A stretch of DNA of 64,000 nucleotides from Trichoplusia ni (GCF_003590095.1 NC_039482.1:7395657-7459656); one strand, 5' to 3'; shown: positions 47,783-59,965, numbered from the stretch's first letter. Notes: generated from the sequence alone by a model not told the origin. Numbers and translations are program-made.

Positions 47783-47924
47783 GCTGTGGGGGTTTCACAA
47801 ACGTTCAAGTCACATGCACAAAAACACAGAGACTCATAACAGGCATTCGTGGATCACACAAATGCTTGTCCACACGGGGATCGTACCCGCGAAACGGAGC
47901 GCACTGAGGGGTTAGTTGGTGCAG
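47783..47924 (-). repeat. SINE family A, head truncated
   Basis: GGGGGTTTCACAAACGTTCA, then the ATTCGTGGATCACACAAATG body and GGGGATCGTACCCGCG at box B; box A is degraded. A further 5' fragment of the family follows immediately at 47940-47989. Confidence 0.6.
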
Positions 47925-47989
47925 TAAGTATAGTTCTCATGTCGTGGGGGTTTCTCAAACATTCAAGTCACATGCACAAAGGACACACG

Positions 47990-49621
47990 ACTTTTTCCCT
48001 CGAAACCAAAAAAGGTCTTTGATGCACAACTTTATTTAGAGCTCACTGACAAAATAACGATTAAAATGAAACTCTTTGCTAAACAAAAGTAAAAGTTTCT
48101 ATTTCAAATAAGTAGACCGTTTTCCAGGTACTTTTAAAACGTTGCAGTATTTACTCTAGACCTGCATGTTGTTGTTTGCTATGACGTAGCATGCGATATG
48201 TGATTGAGAATAAGAATAAGAGAGAATATGATTTGTGATTTGTTGTTTTGGTTGCAAGACCGTTTTGAAAGTGTTTTGATGCCATTGAGCACTGGCTCTT
48301 AAACTCAATGTAAATGAATGCTGAAATTTAATCTAAAACTTGGTTATGACTTACGACCTTGATATTCGGCAGTAGTTTCACTAGGAACACGAATCGTATG
48401 TTCTAATTGTAAATATATTTCCTCATTTCTATTTTCTTATTTGCATGTATTAATATTGATTATTGATATTACTTCTCATTTAGTTTTTATATCCGTTTTC
48501 CATGACAATCTTAAAATGGGGAACGCCTCACCCTGCAATTGTCAGTCTGATTTTTTGTATAGATGAGTATTGCATAGTACAGAACCCTTAAGACCAAGTT
48601 GCTGAAGCCAACATGCCAACAAGTTGAGAAAAGGTAAAATAGTTTTACTCTACAAATATAATTTATTAATTTCCAGTGAGGACCCAGTTACTGATCAAAC
48701 AAAAGTCCTGTATGAGAAAACTGGAATTTCAAAATAACTGCAAGAAAAAATATATAAATCTACGTTACTATTGCTAATCTGTTTTTTTTTCAACCTTTTA
48801 TTAGACACCCATATTGCCGGGATAAGAAAAAAACACCCCCTATTTTACATCGTTTTGAAAAGTTATCAACTAATCAATCAATAGGTATCAATATAATTCC
48901 CATTCTTATTGGAAACAATTCAATTGCCTTTACACTTCATCAATATATTATCATTATGATATAATTGTTACAGCTTATCTTGAAACATGCGTATCGTAGA
49001 TATTAATAAACACCTATAGCTATCCACTTGATAATATATGATATCTATGTAATGTCTACTTGGCAGTTTCATTATCATTTCCATTCGATTTAGACAAAAA
49101 ATAGCGTAAAAATGACATATAGTTCAATGTCGATAGCGCATTTTGTTTGGTGCTAAGCATTGCCAGGGGTGATGCGGCACGGCGTTTAACGTTTGGTCAG
49201 TAAGAGTCTGACACTACCCACTTTTTCCGCCGAGGAGGTCGCTAGAACTGCAACAGTCCTGACTTTGTGAGGTGGTGGCCAATGATTAGTCTAGGTCTAT
49301 AGTCTAGGTCTTCGTTTGTAGTACCAGGCCAAGCGAAGTCTCCTAACACTTCGGCAATCGGTGCTTAGTTGTAACAACCTGCAAGAGAAATTGAAAGTTT
49401 TAACGTGCAATAACCCCCACCCACCCAATGAACTGCCTGTCTAGTAATTCATCACACACAAACGTTGGTAAGTACACCCAATAAATTATTTCAGCACAGG
49501 ACCCTATAATACCAGCCACTTATTCTCAGACCTACCGAATAGGTCGGTATGTCAGTCATTCTGCATAGTCAATTAGTTCAAAAACAAACACTGTTTAAAG
49601 TTGTTCATCATTACCTAAATC
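47990..49621. other. Spacer with little recognisable content
   Basis: AT-rich, without a supported gene. The only repeat-like part is about 49150-49260 (GTTTGGTCAGTAAGAGTCTG, family G style). The start (CAGGTACTTTTAAAACGTTGCAGT near 48125) resembles 4030-4070. Confidence 0.3.
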
Positions 49622-49832
49622 CCTACTAATATTATAAATGTGAAAGTAACTCTGTCTGTCTGTCTGTTAGGCTTTCACGTCTAAACATTTGAACCAATTT
49701 TAATGACATTTGGTATAGAGATAGAGTTGACCTTGAGAAAGAACTTAGGATAGTGTTTATCCCGGTCTTTTGAAGAGTTCTCTTGGAATCGCGATACAAC
49801 CGACATCGACGCGGGCGAAATGCTAGTACTAC
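49622..49832 (+). repeat. Family C-related element, subfamily with 'GTAACTCTGTCTGTCTG'
   Basis: Shares GAAAGTAACTCTGTCTGTCT, 'GATAGAGTTGACCTTGAGAA' and ACCGACATCGACGCG.GCGAA with 58998-59205, and has a CTAGTA end. Confidence 0.6.
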
Positions 49833-49914
49833 ATAAACCCGATCGCAGGAAACATTAGCACAAATAATTCTCATATCTCAAGAAGTTATTTAATTCAATA
49901 ATAAGATGTTAAGC

Positions 49915-50022
49915 TTGTGACGTCATCGCGATATATTTGCGTGTGCGAAGGTGAGCTCCAGCGCAGACGTGTCTGCCGCTCGCCCTTGACCGACGCCCGC
50001 GCACTGCGCCCGCGCATGTTAC
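49915..50022. promoter_or_regulatory. Isolated CpG-rich segment with CRE-like site
   Basis: About 100 bp of GC/CpG-rich DNA in AT-rich surroundings, with TGACGTCATCGCG at 49919 and GCGCCCGCGCATG near 50015. It looks like a small promoter or first exon, but no gene was found attached to it. Confidence 0.25.
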
Positions 50023-51052
50023 ATTCATATTTTAAGTAGAGTAGCAGACTCGAGAGGTTTACTAATGTATTTTGTAAATAAGTTAAGAAAAGTATAATTT
50101 TAAAACAATAGGATTTATTTATACTTATTATTTGAATGAATTTAGTTTCTCGTTTCTTCATCATTCTAGCTTGTGTCTTGTTTTAACAAAAGAACTTATA
50201 CGATTAATTTATTTAAAGTCCAATTAATTACTCTTTCCTAGAAGTTCAACAATTTGTTAAGGAGGCCATTCGTTTACTAATACAGTGGATCCTGATTTTA
50301 TAATGAAATCGCAAGTTAAAAAGCGAAACAATGTTAAATATGGCAAACATAAAAAATATCTTTACATTTAAAATGAATCTAGCTTCAACTCTTAGAAGGC
50401 TCGACGCATGGCGCGAAACGGCGATACACATATATCGGCGTCTCCCTTCCACACCTGAAATACTCTTACTTCAAAAGGAGGTGATAGCACGCCAAGTCCT
50501 TGAAATTCTGTTTAAACAAACGTGTCTTATCAGTTAAGTAAGGTAAACAATTTGCATCATTCAATAGTACTACAAGAGAATGGCCGAGATAGCCGTTATC
50601 AGAGTGAAGAGTCACATGCAATTAGACCATGGACGTAGGTACATACAGTCATTTAATGGAGGAAATGAATGAGGAATACTTAGGTACATCTTTTTTGGAT
50701 GGGAAATCATCACATGACTCCTTTTGCTTAGGGTTGAGCAGAAAGAAGTGTAAGACTTCTACTGACTAAAACTCACCCCTGTTCTATTCTTTGCCCTTCG
50801 TGTACCGGGGCCACGGTTATCCTTTCGGAAAATCCCGCTGAACCGGAAAAACGATAAGTAGGTACATTTGAAATTTACTTTGCACTGTGCCTTTGGTGAT
50901 TTTAGGGATAATCCCAGTTACCACATGACTTGATTTCTTTGTTCAGGTTTTTGTTTGCTCAACCCTCTTAGTATTTTCAAGACTTTTGCTGGCAATAGCC
51001 CATTTCACAGTGTTTCATTTTTAACGACTGTCGCACTAAGTAATTTAGTCTT

Positions 51053-51172
51053 TGAAGGTTCAAGTCGCATGCTCAAAGACACGCAGACTCAGGACAAGCA
51101 TTCGTGGATCACACAAACTCCTGAACGACGCAGGATTGGACCCCGCAACACGTGGCGCACAGTGGGTACGCG
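51053..51172 (-). repeat. SINE family A, partial
   Basis: GGTTCAAGTCGCATGCTCAA, GACTCAGGACAAGCATTCGT, GGATCACACAAACTCCTG and GCAGGATTGGACCCCGCA (box B side). Confidence 0.6.
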
Positions 51173-51539
51173 TAAATCGTAATTCAACTCATCCGACAGT
51201 TTATTGTATTAACTATGACACGAATACTTTTAATTAAAATATATACTACTTAGTTACGTATCCCTAATTTTGTGAGTAAACAATTTGTCACATTTCTCAT
51301 GACTCACGCGTAATTTGCTTGAATGTTTATTATCGTAACGTTTCTATGTAATCATGTTACATAGGATGTGTCATAAGCAGTGCTTCATTGAGGTTTTCAA
51401 TCCAGAGATTATGTTACAAGAATAGCTGTGACTCACGACACTTGTATGTATTTGTTTCGTATACCGTTATTATATAATAATCTTGTCTAACATATGATGT
51501 TATGTTGAGGTTCGCTTCGAGGCATTTTGTTTTTTTTTT

Positions 51540-51770
51540 CGGGGTGAAACGCTAATGTCTTCAACCCACGTCGAGGGCACGGCGTGGGGATATGTCGGAC
51601 TTCCACCGACTAAAAACACCCCGGGCCCCTGCTACTGCTTTAGCGAGTCACGGGATTGCTCGCGCATACTCTGCGCGACTCTGGCTGGCTCTAGTCCTTT
51701 GGACTCCTTTTCAAGGGATGGGCGAAGAAAGCCCACCCCTCACTCTACACAACTGTTTTGCCAGTGACCA
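51540..51770. repeat. GC-rich repeat-like segment
   Basis: GGGGTGAAACGCTAATGTCT, 'CGGACTTCCACCGACTAAAA' and CCTTTTCAAGGGATGGGCGA look like a dispersed repeat related to family G ('GACTT.TACTGACTAAA'). Open frames across it have no domain. Low certainty. Confidence 0.35.
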
Positions 51771-52107
51771 CGCTACGAGAAGGGCAAATAAAGGAACATG
51801 GGTAGGTTTTAATCAGAAAAGTCTGACACTCCTCTCCGTTTACCCCAAAGATGAAAATGTCATTTGGTGAGTCATTGGTAAATAGCCAAGAGATATTTTA
51901 ATAACACTCGGTGGCGATAATTGTAAACGCTACATTTAAGCGGTATTCTTTGATGTTAACAATTGTAGAGAACATTTAATTCGACCACAGCGCCGACTTG
52001 TAAAGAACTTATGCACGATACTTTGTTTAGGCACTTCGGACGTTTTTGTCGAAGTTAGCTCATGGGATTTGCGCAGGAGGAGGCTGGAGGAAAAGATCTG
52101 TATAGGT

Positions 52108-52299
52108 TTTCCAAAAGGGCGCCAATTCTGCTATTTACTTAAAAGTATCAGAATAATTAGAAATTAAGTACAGGGCGGAACACTTAATGAATTTCCAATT
52201 ATTGTATTGGAAAAATACTTAACAGAATAGGAACAGTTTCAAATTTAATCCAATTGCCATTCATTTATCGGTCATTGTAAGAGCAGAATCGGGGCCTAG
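52108..52299. repeat. GGGCCCCGATT MITE relic
   Basis: GGGCGCCAATTCTGCTATTT at the left and CAGAATCGGGGCC at the right, with AATCCAATTGCCATTCATTT shared with 22171-22403. Confidence 0.55.
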
Positions 52300-52595
52300 T
52301 TCCTAAAATTTCATGTTTGGCTGCAAATTTTAACACCAGTAACGAAACAAACAGTAACCGAACTTCGGTATTTCCCCTTCGCAATTACAAAATTAAGTTC
52401 CGGGAACTCCACGTTTAAACCTAAATACGTAACAACAAAAAATATGAACAATCCGAAAATAGATTTTTAGTTAGGTAACATAAAAAGGTATCTATCAAGT
52501 GATATCGCTGAATTTTGTCAATGACTTGCATAAAGATAACAAAAACGGTCGTTAACCTAATGTACAGTTTACTACAGGCGTTTAATATTATTTCA

Positions 52596-52936
52596 TCATC
52601 GGCCTAGCCTTTTCCCAACTATGTTGGGGTCGGCTACCAGTCTAACCGGTTTCAGCTAAGTACCAGTGTTTAACAAGGAGCGACTGCCTATCTGACCTCC
52701 TCAATCCAGTTACCTGGGCGACACGATACCCCTTGGTTAGACTGGTTGTCAGACTTTTCAAGCTTCTGACTACCTGTAACGATTGTCAGAGATGTAGGAA
52801 TAACAGCCGGGACTCACAATTTAACGTGCCTTCCGAAACACGGAGGAACTCCTTATGACAAAGATGGTCACCCATCTACGGACCAATCGCGTCAAGCATA
52901 GCTTAACCTGTGATCGTTTCACTTCTGCGGTTATAG
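52596..52936 (+). repeat. Family D repeat, longest copy
   Basis: Starts CTAGCCTTTTCCCAACTATG, 'TTGGGGTCGGCTACCAGTCT', then the CAAGGAGCGACTGCCTATCT core shared with 19824-20090, ending at CCTGTGATCGTTTCACTTCT. Confidence 0.7.
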
Positions 52937-53007
52937 CTTAGCTAACTAATTATTATTCTAGCTAATTATTTTTCTTTTATAACAATTCCCACGGTAAGAA
53001 ATTTAAT

Positions 53008-53174
53008 CCTTGTGTCGCGGCGGATTTTACAAACATACAAATCACATGCACAAAGACACCTAGACTCAGAACAAGCATTCGTGGATCTCACAATGCTGGT
53101 CCTGCGCGGGGATCGACCAGCAATACGACGCGCACAGTGGGTTTGGCGTGGTGACCTCAACCACGCGCCTATTC
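53008..53174 (-). repeat. tRNA-derived SINE (family A)
   Basis: Full-length arrangement from TGTGTCGCGGCGGATTTTAC to a box-B region (GGGGATCGACCAGCAATACG, damaged) and GGTGACCTCAACCACGCGCC. Confidence 0.65.
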
Positions 53175-53333
53175 TATAAATTATCATTTAGTGTGAGCGG
53201 TGTATACATCGGGTTTACCTAATTTTGATACTTATACTGTAAACATCAAATGAATACTTAGACAGTCTTAAGTGTAAGCATCCCTACTTATTCCTTTCCA
53301 CGGTTTTCGATGCTTCCTCCTACTAATCTATAC

Positions 53334-53592
53334 TCTATACTAATATATAAAGCTGAAGAGTTTGTTTGTTTGTTTGTTTGAACGCGCTAATCTCAGGAAC
53401 TACTGGTCCAAATTGAAAAATTATTTTTGTGTTGAATAGACCATTCATCGAGGAAGGCTTTAGGCTATATACCATCACGCTGCGACTAATAGGAGCGGAG
53501 ATACAATGGAAAATATAAAAATAAACAGGGCAGGTATAAATCATAACTTATATCTACTACCCACGGGGAAGAAGTCGCGGGCAACAGCTAGT
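53334..53592 (+). repeat. Family C element
   Basis: CTATACTAATATATAAAGCT ... GAAGTCGCGGGCAACAGCTA, near full length and similar to 17857-18096. Confidence 0.65.
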
Positions 53593-54311
53593 TTATAATA
53601 AAGGTGTCCTATTCCTGTTGCCGTTTCTTTAAAGGTCCGCGGCGTGGCCTTGTCTACTTAGTTATTACAAAAGCAAAAATTCTGAATTCAGTAAGCATAA
53701 GTGCAACTCATTATTTTAAAAACATTTCATAAAAAAATTAAATTTCATAAATATGAAGATAGATCTTATACCATTTATCGTTTGGATGTTTACCTCGTGG
53801 CCTTTATTTTATTTTATTTTATACCTACATAAGTGAATATACAAATAATAAAATTAGGATCTTCACTTAATACATTTTTTTTATCAATATTAACACCGCT
53901 GACTGTACAAACTTTGATTCGTACATTTTATATTTTTATGAATGAAAGATAAAACTAAAGTATTTGATAGTAATGAGATTACGTTTTTCGTTATCAAAAT
54001 AATATACTCAAAAAACACTTTGGTAACAGGTTTGATAAAATACGTAGCAAAAGTGTTTATCCCTTAGGCAAGTTACCTTTTACAAGACAAGTGTGAATAT
54101 TCCCCTAAGTTACGAAGACACGAAAGACAAAATTACGTCACTTGTCGAAAAACAATGTAATTCGCATAGAATTGAAGTTCAGGCTATCCCGGGATGAATG
54201 CACTTGGATGAGGATGATAAGGATTTTGAATTATGGGAGAGTGTCCTAGTGGTCCTACAAGCTGGTTGGTGCGCTGTGTCGCTTCCACAACTGCTATCAC
54301 CTTAATATCCT

Positions 54312-54628
54312 ACTACTATTATAAAGGCGAAAGTTTGTAAGTATGGATGTATGGATGTTTGTTACTCTTTCACGTAAAAGCTACTGAATGGATTTGAATG
54401 AAACTTTACCACAATATAGCTTATACATCAGAATAACACATAGGCTACAATTTTTGAGGTTTCTAATGTGAGGTCGTAAAAAAGCACATTTTTTGCGCTT
54501 ACATTGCAAACGCTGACTGAATCCTACAAGATAGATAGAAGGCAGATAGATAGATAGATAGCAGGCAGGTATAAATTATAACTTATATCTTCTAACCACG
54601 CTGACGAAGTCGCGGGCAACAGCTAGTA
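54312..54628 (+). repeat. Family C-related element with GATA microsatellite
   Basis: CTACTATTATAAAGGCGAAA and GTTTGTTACTCTTTCACG at one end, GAAGTCGCGGGCAACAGCTA at the other; a short (GATA)n tract lies near 54530-54560. Confidence 0.6.
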
Positions 54629-54639
54629 CAATATATTTA

Positions 54640-54794
54640 GGCTGCGTTTCCACCCGAGATGTGCGATGGCACGTAGCCAGGGATGTGTTTGTAAAGAACC
54701 AATAGGATCCCTTCATTTACCGTCGTCAGCACATGACGCACAACGGACGACGGACGACTCTTCTCCATCGCACATCTCTGGTGCAAACGCAGCC
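54640..54794. mobile_element. 155-bp MITE with TA target duplication
   Basis: Ends GGCTGCGTTTCCACC...AGATGTGCGATGG and, inverted, GGCTGCGTTTGCACC...AGATGTGCGATGG, about 30 bp of near-perfect inverted repeat. TA occurs on both sides, suggesting a Tc1/mariner-type origin. A truncated relative lies at 29454. Confidence 0.75.
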
Positions 54795-55070
54795 TAAATG
54801 TTGGAGAGTAGTTGCTATTGGTTTAAAAGGAAAAAAACAAAAGATATTAAGTACAATGCTTAGTACACGTTCAGATAAATGAAACACAATCGGGTACCTT
54901 ACAACTAATTTATAGGACGATGCGTGTTCTTTTGTGTAAACATAGCTTATGTAACATGAGTCAACAGATTGCATAGTGCAAAGTCATGAGTCTGTGTCAA
55001 TATGATATCAGGTAATCAGAAGTAAATATAGTCGTATACGCGTACAAGAAGTACGACAAATTTGTCTGGG

Positions 55071-55270
55071 CCCCGAGTCTGGAATTTACAATGGCCGATG
55101 AATGACGGTGAATGAATTGGTTATTTATTATTTTAAAAGATATTTACATTAATAGAAAAAAGCATCATAACGTAAAAAGAATGGTAGTTGAGGCTAACCA
55201 CATCACTTACTAGTAAGAAGCGTACTAGTAAGTGACGTCACAAGAGATTTAACAACACTGTATAAGCTTC
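55071..55270. repeat. MITE end plus 'AAGTGACGTCACAAGAG' repeat
   Basis: GGGCCCCGAGTCTGG with ACAATGGCCGATGAATG matches the left end of the MITE at 22171; 55190-55270 matches 22650-22760. Confidence 0.5.
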
Positions 55271-55664
55271 ATTGTTTGTTTACGAGATAAAAGAAAAAAT
55301 ACGTATCCAATATTTTTTGGAAATCTGTCAGTCGGACGAAATAGCTTTTTTTTTCAATGCCCTATTGGAATGCCTGTACTTAAACACATACGGCACTGCC
55401 AGTTACCCTATACAACTCCTGTAACTAAAACGACAGTGAAAACTTTTACAAATTCTGTCATCAAAATTCACTGATGTCAAAACTTCGAATAGGGCAGTAT
55501 CATGCTCATAATGAACGTTGTTTATAATTAAAAATGTTTTAGAAAGTTTCGTCAAAGGGAAAGCTGTAACAATAGGGATGTTCGTCTAATCATTTCGCTA
55601 TTATCACGCTTTAACGTGCGAGGTACAAAGCGTTAAAATCGGATAAAGTAAGAATTTAAGGGTA

Positions 55665-55814
55665 TAGTGGTTTCTTAGGTTTACGCGAATGTATGCGCGG
55701 TCTGACCGTGCGACGGGCAGACCGTGACCATGGTACCTGCAAAGGTGTCGAAACGTCAGGAACTAAAATCTAAAATTAACCGCGATAAAATCCGTAAAAG
55801 TAGTTTCATTTCAA
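55665..55814 (+). mobile_element. 150-bp solo Penelope-like terminal repeat with 12-bp target duplication
   Basis: AATTTAAGGGTA flanks it (55653-55664 and 55815-55826). It begins with the inverted 32-bp extension seen at the right end of the 21021 element (GTGGTTTCTTAGGTTTACGC) and continues through the arm (GGGCAGACCGTGACCATGGT, hammerhead-like block, GGAACTAAAA, CCGTAAAAGTAGTTTCATTT). Confidence 0.8.
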
Positions 55815-56285
55815 AATTTAAGGGTACACATCACCACGCCAAACCTAACTTCGAAAACAAAACATCTAAAAATCAATGTAAATGAACAATAAAGATTACC
55901 TATACAAATTTACCACTGAAATTTGTCATTCGTTAATTCATTAGATTACTTTTGCTATTAAAAGACATATCAAGATTGTTTATCTACTTTTTTCGAGTGC
56001 CTAAACTAATGAAGTCTAGAAAGAGTTTAGTATTCCACTGATACCTCGAGAAGAAGTTAGGATAAACATATACACAACACAAGTGCTGCACACCATCATG
56101 TCAACTTTAAATATTTAAACTGTCTGTGAGCACTTGTGTGCTGGCGTTATCACAGATAAGATAATACAAGGGCCAGCTATCAGCCCTGTGAATAATATTT
56201 GCGCAGGATGATAACGGAAACAAAGAGAAGAGAGTGAAAGGAGTGTTCAAAATATTTAAAGTAATAGTGCGTCATTCGCCCATAA

Positions 56286-56350
56286 AAAACCCAGTCAAAT
56301 GCGAGTAGGACTCCGCAAAAATATTCTGAGGGCAAAAGAAATCAAGGCTA
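56286..56350 (+). repeat. 'AAGTGCGAGTCGGACT' family fragment
   Basis: CCAGTCAAATGCGAGTAGGA, CTCCGCAAAAATATTCTGAG. Only the start of the family remains. Confidence 0.35.
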
Positions 56351-56689
56351 TATTTAATAACTTGCTTGGAAAAACAATGGCTACTTCAAGCCTGAGATCA
56401 AAACGGCAACCTTGTCTATTGATCATACATAACATCATAAAAGATTCCGCATCTAAGGCAACTTACGGACCCGCAACGTATTGCATATATAACGACTCTC
56501 AGATCGAGCCTCGCTAAGTACTTAACTAACTTGACTTTGAACCAATAGAATAGGGATGATGACTGGGTATAAAAAGAAAAAAACTCATAAGTCCCTCAGT
56601 TAGATAATTGAAAAGTATGAGACACGTATTTTTTCAGAAAAACTAGAATTGACAAAGATTAACTGCTTTAAAGTTTAGGAGACTTGGAG

Positions 56690-56945
56690 CTTGTGACGTA
56701 ACGATATGGTAAAATTTATACTCAATCGTGACGTCACGCGTAAGCTTCATTCACTGTAATTTGGTCAATTTATGTTTGCGGGACAAATTAAAAAATACGT
56801 ATCCATTATTATACAAAAAATTACAAGATGGACACTGCAAAAAAAAATTGTCGTCATCCCTATTTTTATATACAATCGGTGTAATTTTAATCCAATTGCC
56901 ATTCATTCTTCAGCCATTGTAAATATCGGAATTGGGGCTAGCTCG
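56690..56945. repeat. Relic of the CRE-bearing repeat and GGGCCCCGATT MITE end
   Basis: CGTGACGTCACGCGTAAGCTTCA and AAAAAATACGTATCC resemble 55230-55310; AATCCAATTGCCATTCATTC..ATTGGGGCTAG is the MITE right end. Confidence 0.45.
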
Positions 56946-57339
56946 CTCCCGCGCTACCCATCCCTTTGTCAAAACTAAGTGAACACGATCAAGAACAACA
57001 AGTTCCAGCGATATTTCATAAGACTTATCATTGCCATAGTAAAATCCCCATCAATATAAGTACTTCTTTATCATTCAATATCAACAGCTGTATATTTAAC
57101 AAGTATGCTAATGCTAACAGCTTCACACGTCGTATAAGGAGATCGAATAATATTATCATAAGATATGGCTACAATTATCCATACAATCAATCACAATCCC
57201 GTACATAGATAGCGTAGCCTTTTTGAGCTCTTCCAATCGTTTACTACTCCGTGGCGTGCGTACAATGGTGGAACAATGGCGAGCACTAAGTTAAGACAAG
57301 TCGGTTTTAGGCAGACTATTGCTGTAACGACTACAAGAA

Positions 57340-57570
57340 GAAATATAAAATTAATTGATTAGAAATCTAAAAAGCCAGGTTTTTAAAAGTCATTCCATTC
57401 AAATTTTACCTAAATCGATCTAGCCGTTTTTATAGTTGCAAATAGCATTGTCATCGGGTTTGAAGTAACCCTGAAAATTTCAATTTCAACTTATTGGGAA
57501 GTGCCTCAAAATGGAGTTGCAAAAATCCAACCGGAACGACAAACAAACAAGAAAAGTGACTGTATAAAAA
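57340..57570 (+). repeat. LINE 3'-region-like repeat (family F)
   Basis: CATTGTCATCGGGTTTGAAG, GGGAAGTGCCTCAAAATGGA and AAAATCCAACCGGAACGACA match the reverse complement of 20610-20770. Confidence 0.6.
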
Positions 57571-58205
57571 CGCGGGAAAATCTCTACTAAAATTGTTTGA
57601 ACCTGTAGGACTCTCCTTCTCCAGCTAAGTCATCCTACTATCCTACTAATATTATAAATGCAAAAGTTTGTATGTATGGATGTTTGTTCCTCTCTCACGA
57701 AAAAAACAACTGACGAATTTACCATTTAGCTCCATTTCAGGACCGAAATGGCGCTGTAGTCAGCCAAAATCAAAAACAAAACCCACCCATTGACGGGAAT
57801 CTGTCTCAAGTCATTGCTTGCCCTTAAATTAACGTGTTGATATTTGAGTTTTAAAAATATGTTTTCTCTATATATCTATATGAATACGACAAAATATGAC
57901 GTAAAACAACTGGCAATTATTTGAAAAAGACATTAAGTTATAAGTGTGTAGTTTCTATTGTGTTAAAACAAACATTATTGTATTGTAGGTATTTTAATTG
58001 TTCCTTTTTATATTGTTTTGGTATGTAAACAAATGATGGAATTAGTAAAATGGATTGTAAAACTCTATATTTGTTAATTTTAAAACCGATGCTTTTTTTC
58101 TGATTTGTCTTTGATTTGATTCGTAAAGAAAAAGAAGCAATACCTATTTCTACCGATCTATTTTTTAAATCAGAAGCACTAAGACGACAAGGCTCAGTAG
58201 AACGT

Positions 58206-58272
58206 TTTAGCAGATCACACAAACGGTTGTGCTACGCCGGGATCGAATCAGCGTCACGTCGCACACAATGGG
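58206..58272 (-). repeat. SINE family A fragment
   Basis: AGATCACACAAACGGTTGTG, TACGCCGGGATCGAATC and GTCGCACACAATGGG cover box B and its surroundings only. Confidence 0.5.
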
Positions 58273-58555
58273 TTCACAAGTCAGTCCACTTCCTCCCCTA
58301 AAAAGGCCGGTGTCCATGAGGATCCTTACCAAAAAGGTATAGGACGAAATAAGATCCTAACTCTATCCCCAATATTTTTCGTAAAATTAATAATAAGCCT
58401 ATTCCAAACAGTTTTATAATGGTAAAAGAATTTCCGAAAATGGGTTTAGTTCCTTCCTTTCGCCCTTAGATTAAGAGTTTTCTTACTTTTAACACATTTA
58501 TACTATCTGCCAAATAAAGGATATAACAAGAAGATTTACTTTCAATCATGTCCTA

Positions 58556-58745
58556 CATCCTACTTTAAAATTATAAACGCGAAAGTTTTTATGAATGGAT
58601 GTCTGTTACGCTAAAACCACTGAACGGTTTTGGACTAAACTTGGTACACGGATAGTTTATAACCAGGATTTTTTATCTCGAATTTATGTTCCTGTGGGAT
58701 CACTTTTCGATTTCTAACGGGCGGACCCGTGGTCAACAGCTGGTA
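58556..58745 (+). repeat. Family C-related short element
   Basis: CCTACTTTAAAATTATAAACGCGAAAG, CACTGAACGGTTTTGGACTA and GTGGTCAACAGCTGGTAA, close to the copy at 31453-31606. Confidence 0.55.
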
Positions 58746-58997
58746 ACAATATAATATCACATGATTACACACAGACACACCGTAGTCTCCGTCATCAGTG
58801 ACGCTGATCGCTCGCGTATTAGACACGCATCGGTGATTGTATTCACTGGAGTCACGTTTACAACTATCTGATAACATGTTAATTGTAGTTCTAATACTTA
58901 AATATAATTATATTTTTATGTAGTTCATAACTACAACTACAGAAAAAATCATCGGGGTAACATTTTCTGTAAAGAAGAAAGCCCACAAATCCCTATT

Positions 58998-59205
58998 TAA
59001 TATTATAAATGCGAAAGTAACTCTGTCTGTCTGTTACGCTTTCACGTCTAAGCCACTGAACCAATTTTAATTAAATTTGGTACAGAGATAGAGTTGACCT
59101 TGAGAAAGAACATAGGATAGTTTTTATCCCGGACTTTTCAAGGGTTCTCTTGGAAACGGATATAACCGACCTCGACGCGAGCGAAGCCGCGGAAAAAAAG
59201 CTAGT
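58998..59205 (+). repeat. Family C-related element, 'GTAACTCTGTCTGTCTG' subfamily
   Basis: Collinear with 49622-49832 throughout; ends GCGAGCGAAGCCGCGG and AAGCTAGTA. Confidence 0.6.
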
Positions 59206-59629
59206 ATCATAGTATAAAGAAAAGCTATAGAAGGAGGAACGAACATCCATATATACAAACCTTCGCGTGTATAAATTAATATTAGTAGGATGTCCAAATT
59301 ATTGGCATACTATATTTCGGCCTTGTGACGTCATTTGTTTGGCAATTAATTTTATCTCCAGGAAACATACGAGTACATAGAAATACTAATTAAAACGATG
59401 CGAAAACAACGTGTAAAAGAGATTAATTTAAACCATTTTTTTTGGAACCTTAAATTTTTGATTAGCGTATATTGCTATAGTGCTAGTCAGATAGGAAATG
59501 TCAACCTACAAAAAATGAAATGTAAAATTTATGATATTCTTTCCTAGTCCGCACTACTTGCAGAATAAATGATTAAATTACATTTTCCGAAAAGATTCCT
59601 TTAAATCTACGTATATGACACTTGTAAGT

Positions 59630-59757
59630 TTACACCACGTCAAACAACGTGCGCGACGTGTCGCGGTTTCGATCCCCGTGTAAGACAAATATTTGTTTGA
59701 TACTCGAATGCTTGCTCTGAGTCTGGGCGTTTGTGGAACTCCTCGCGACTCAAGGAT
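59630..59757 (+). repeat. SINE family A, plus orientation
   Basis: GTGCGCGACGTGTCGCGGTTTCGATCCCCG (box B), TTGCTCTGAGTCTGGGCGTT and GTGGAACTCCTCGCGAC; box A is not recognisable. Confidence 0.6.
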
Positions 59758-59814
59758 AAAATAGCTCAGTTCAATAGTCTTCTTTTTTAACTACCTTTTT
59801 TTTGTAAAGGCGGG

Positions 59815-59965
59815 GGAATCCTCATGGACTGATGGGTACCAATCCTACGATGACACTACCAATCCCAATGGGTAGTGTCAGACTTTTACTGACTAAACCT
59901 GAACCGCCGTGCTACGTCATCCGCGTTTTTGTGTCGGCGTATGGCAATGCGTTGCAATCCTTCAT
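59815..59965 (+). repeat. Dispersed repeat family G
   Basis: GGAATCCTCATGGACTGATG, 'GTAGTGTCAGACTTTTACTG', ACTAAACCTGAACCGCCGTG and GTCGGCGTATGGCAATGCGT; the reversed copy is at 25600-25745. GGAATCCTCATGGAC also occurs at 6979. Confidence 0.55.

Noticed and set aside
51555..51870. Two overlapping ORFs in a GC-rich stretch
   Set aside because: They look like translation of a dispersed repeat, with no domain and no start/splice support.
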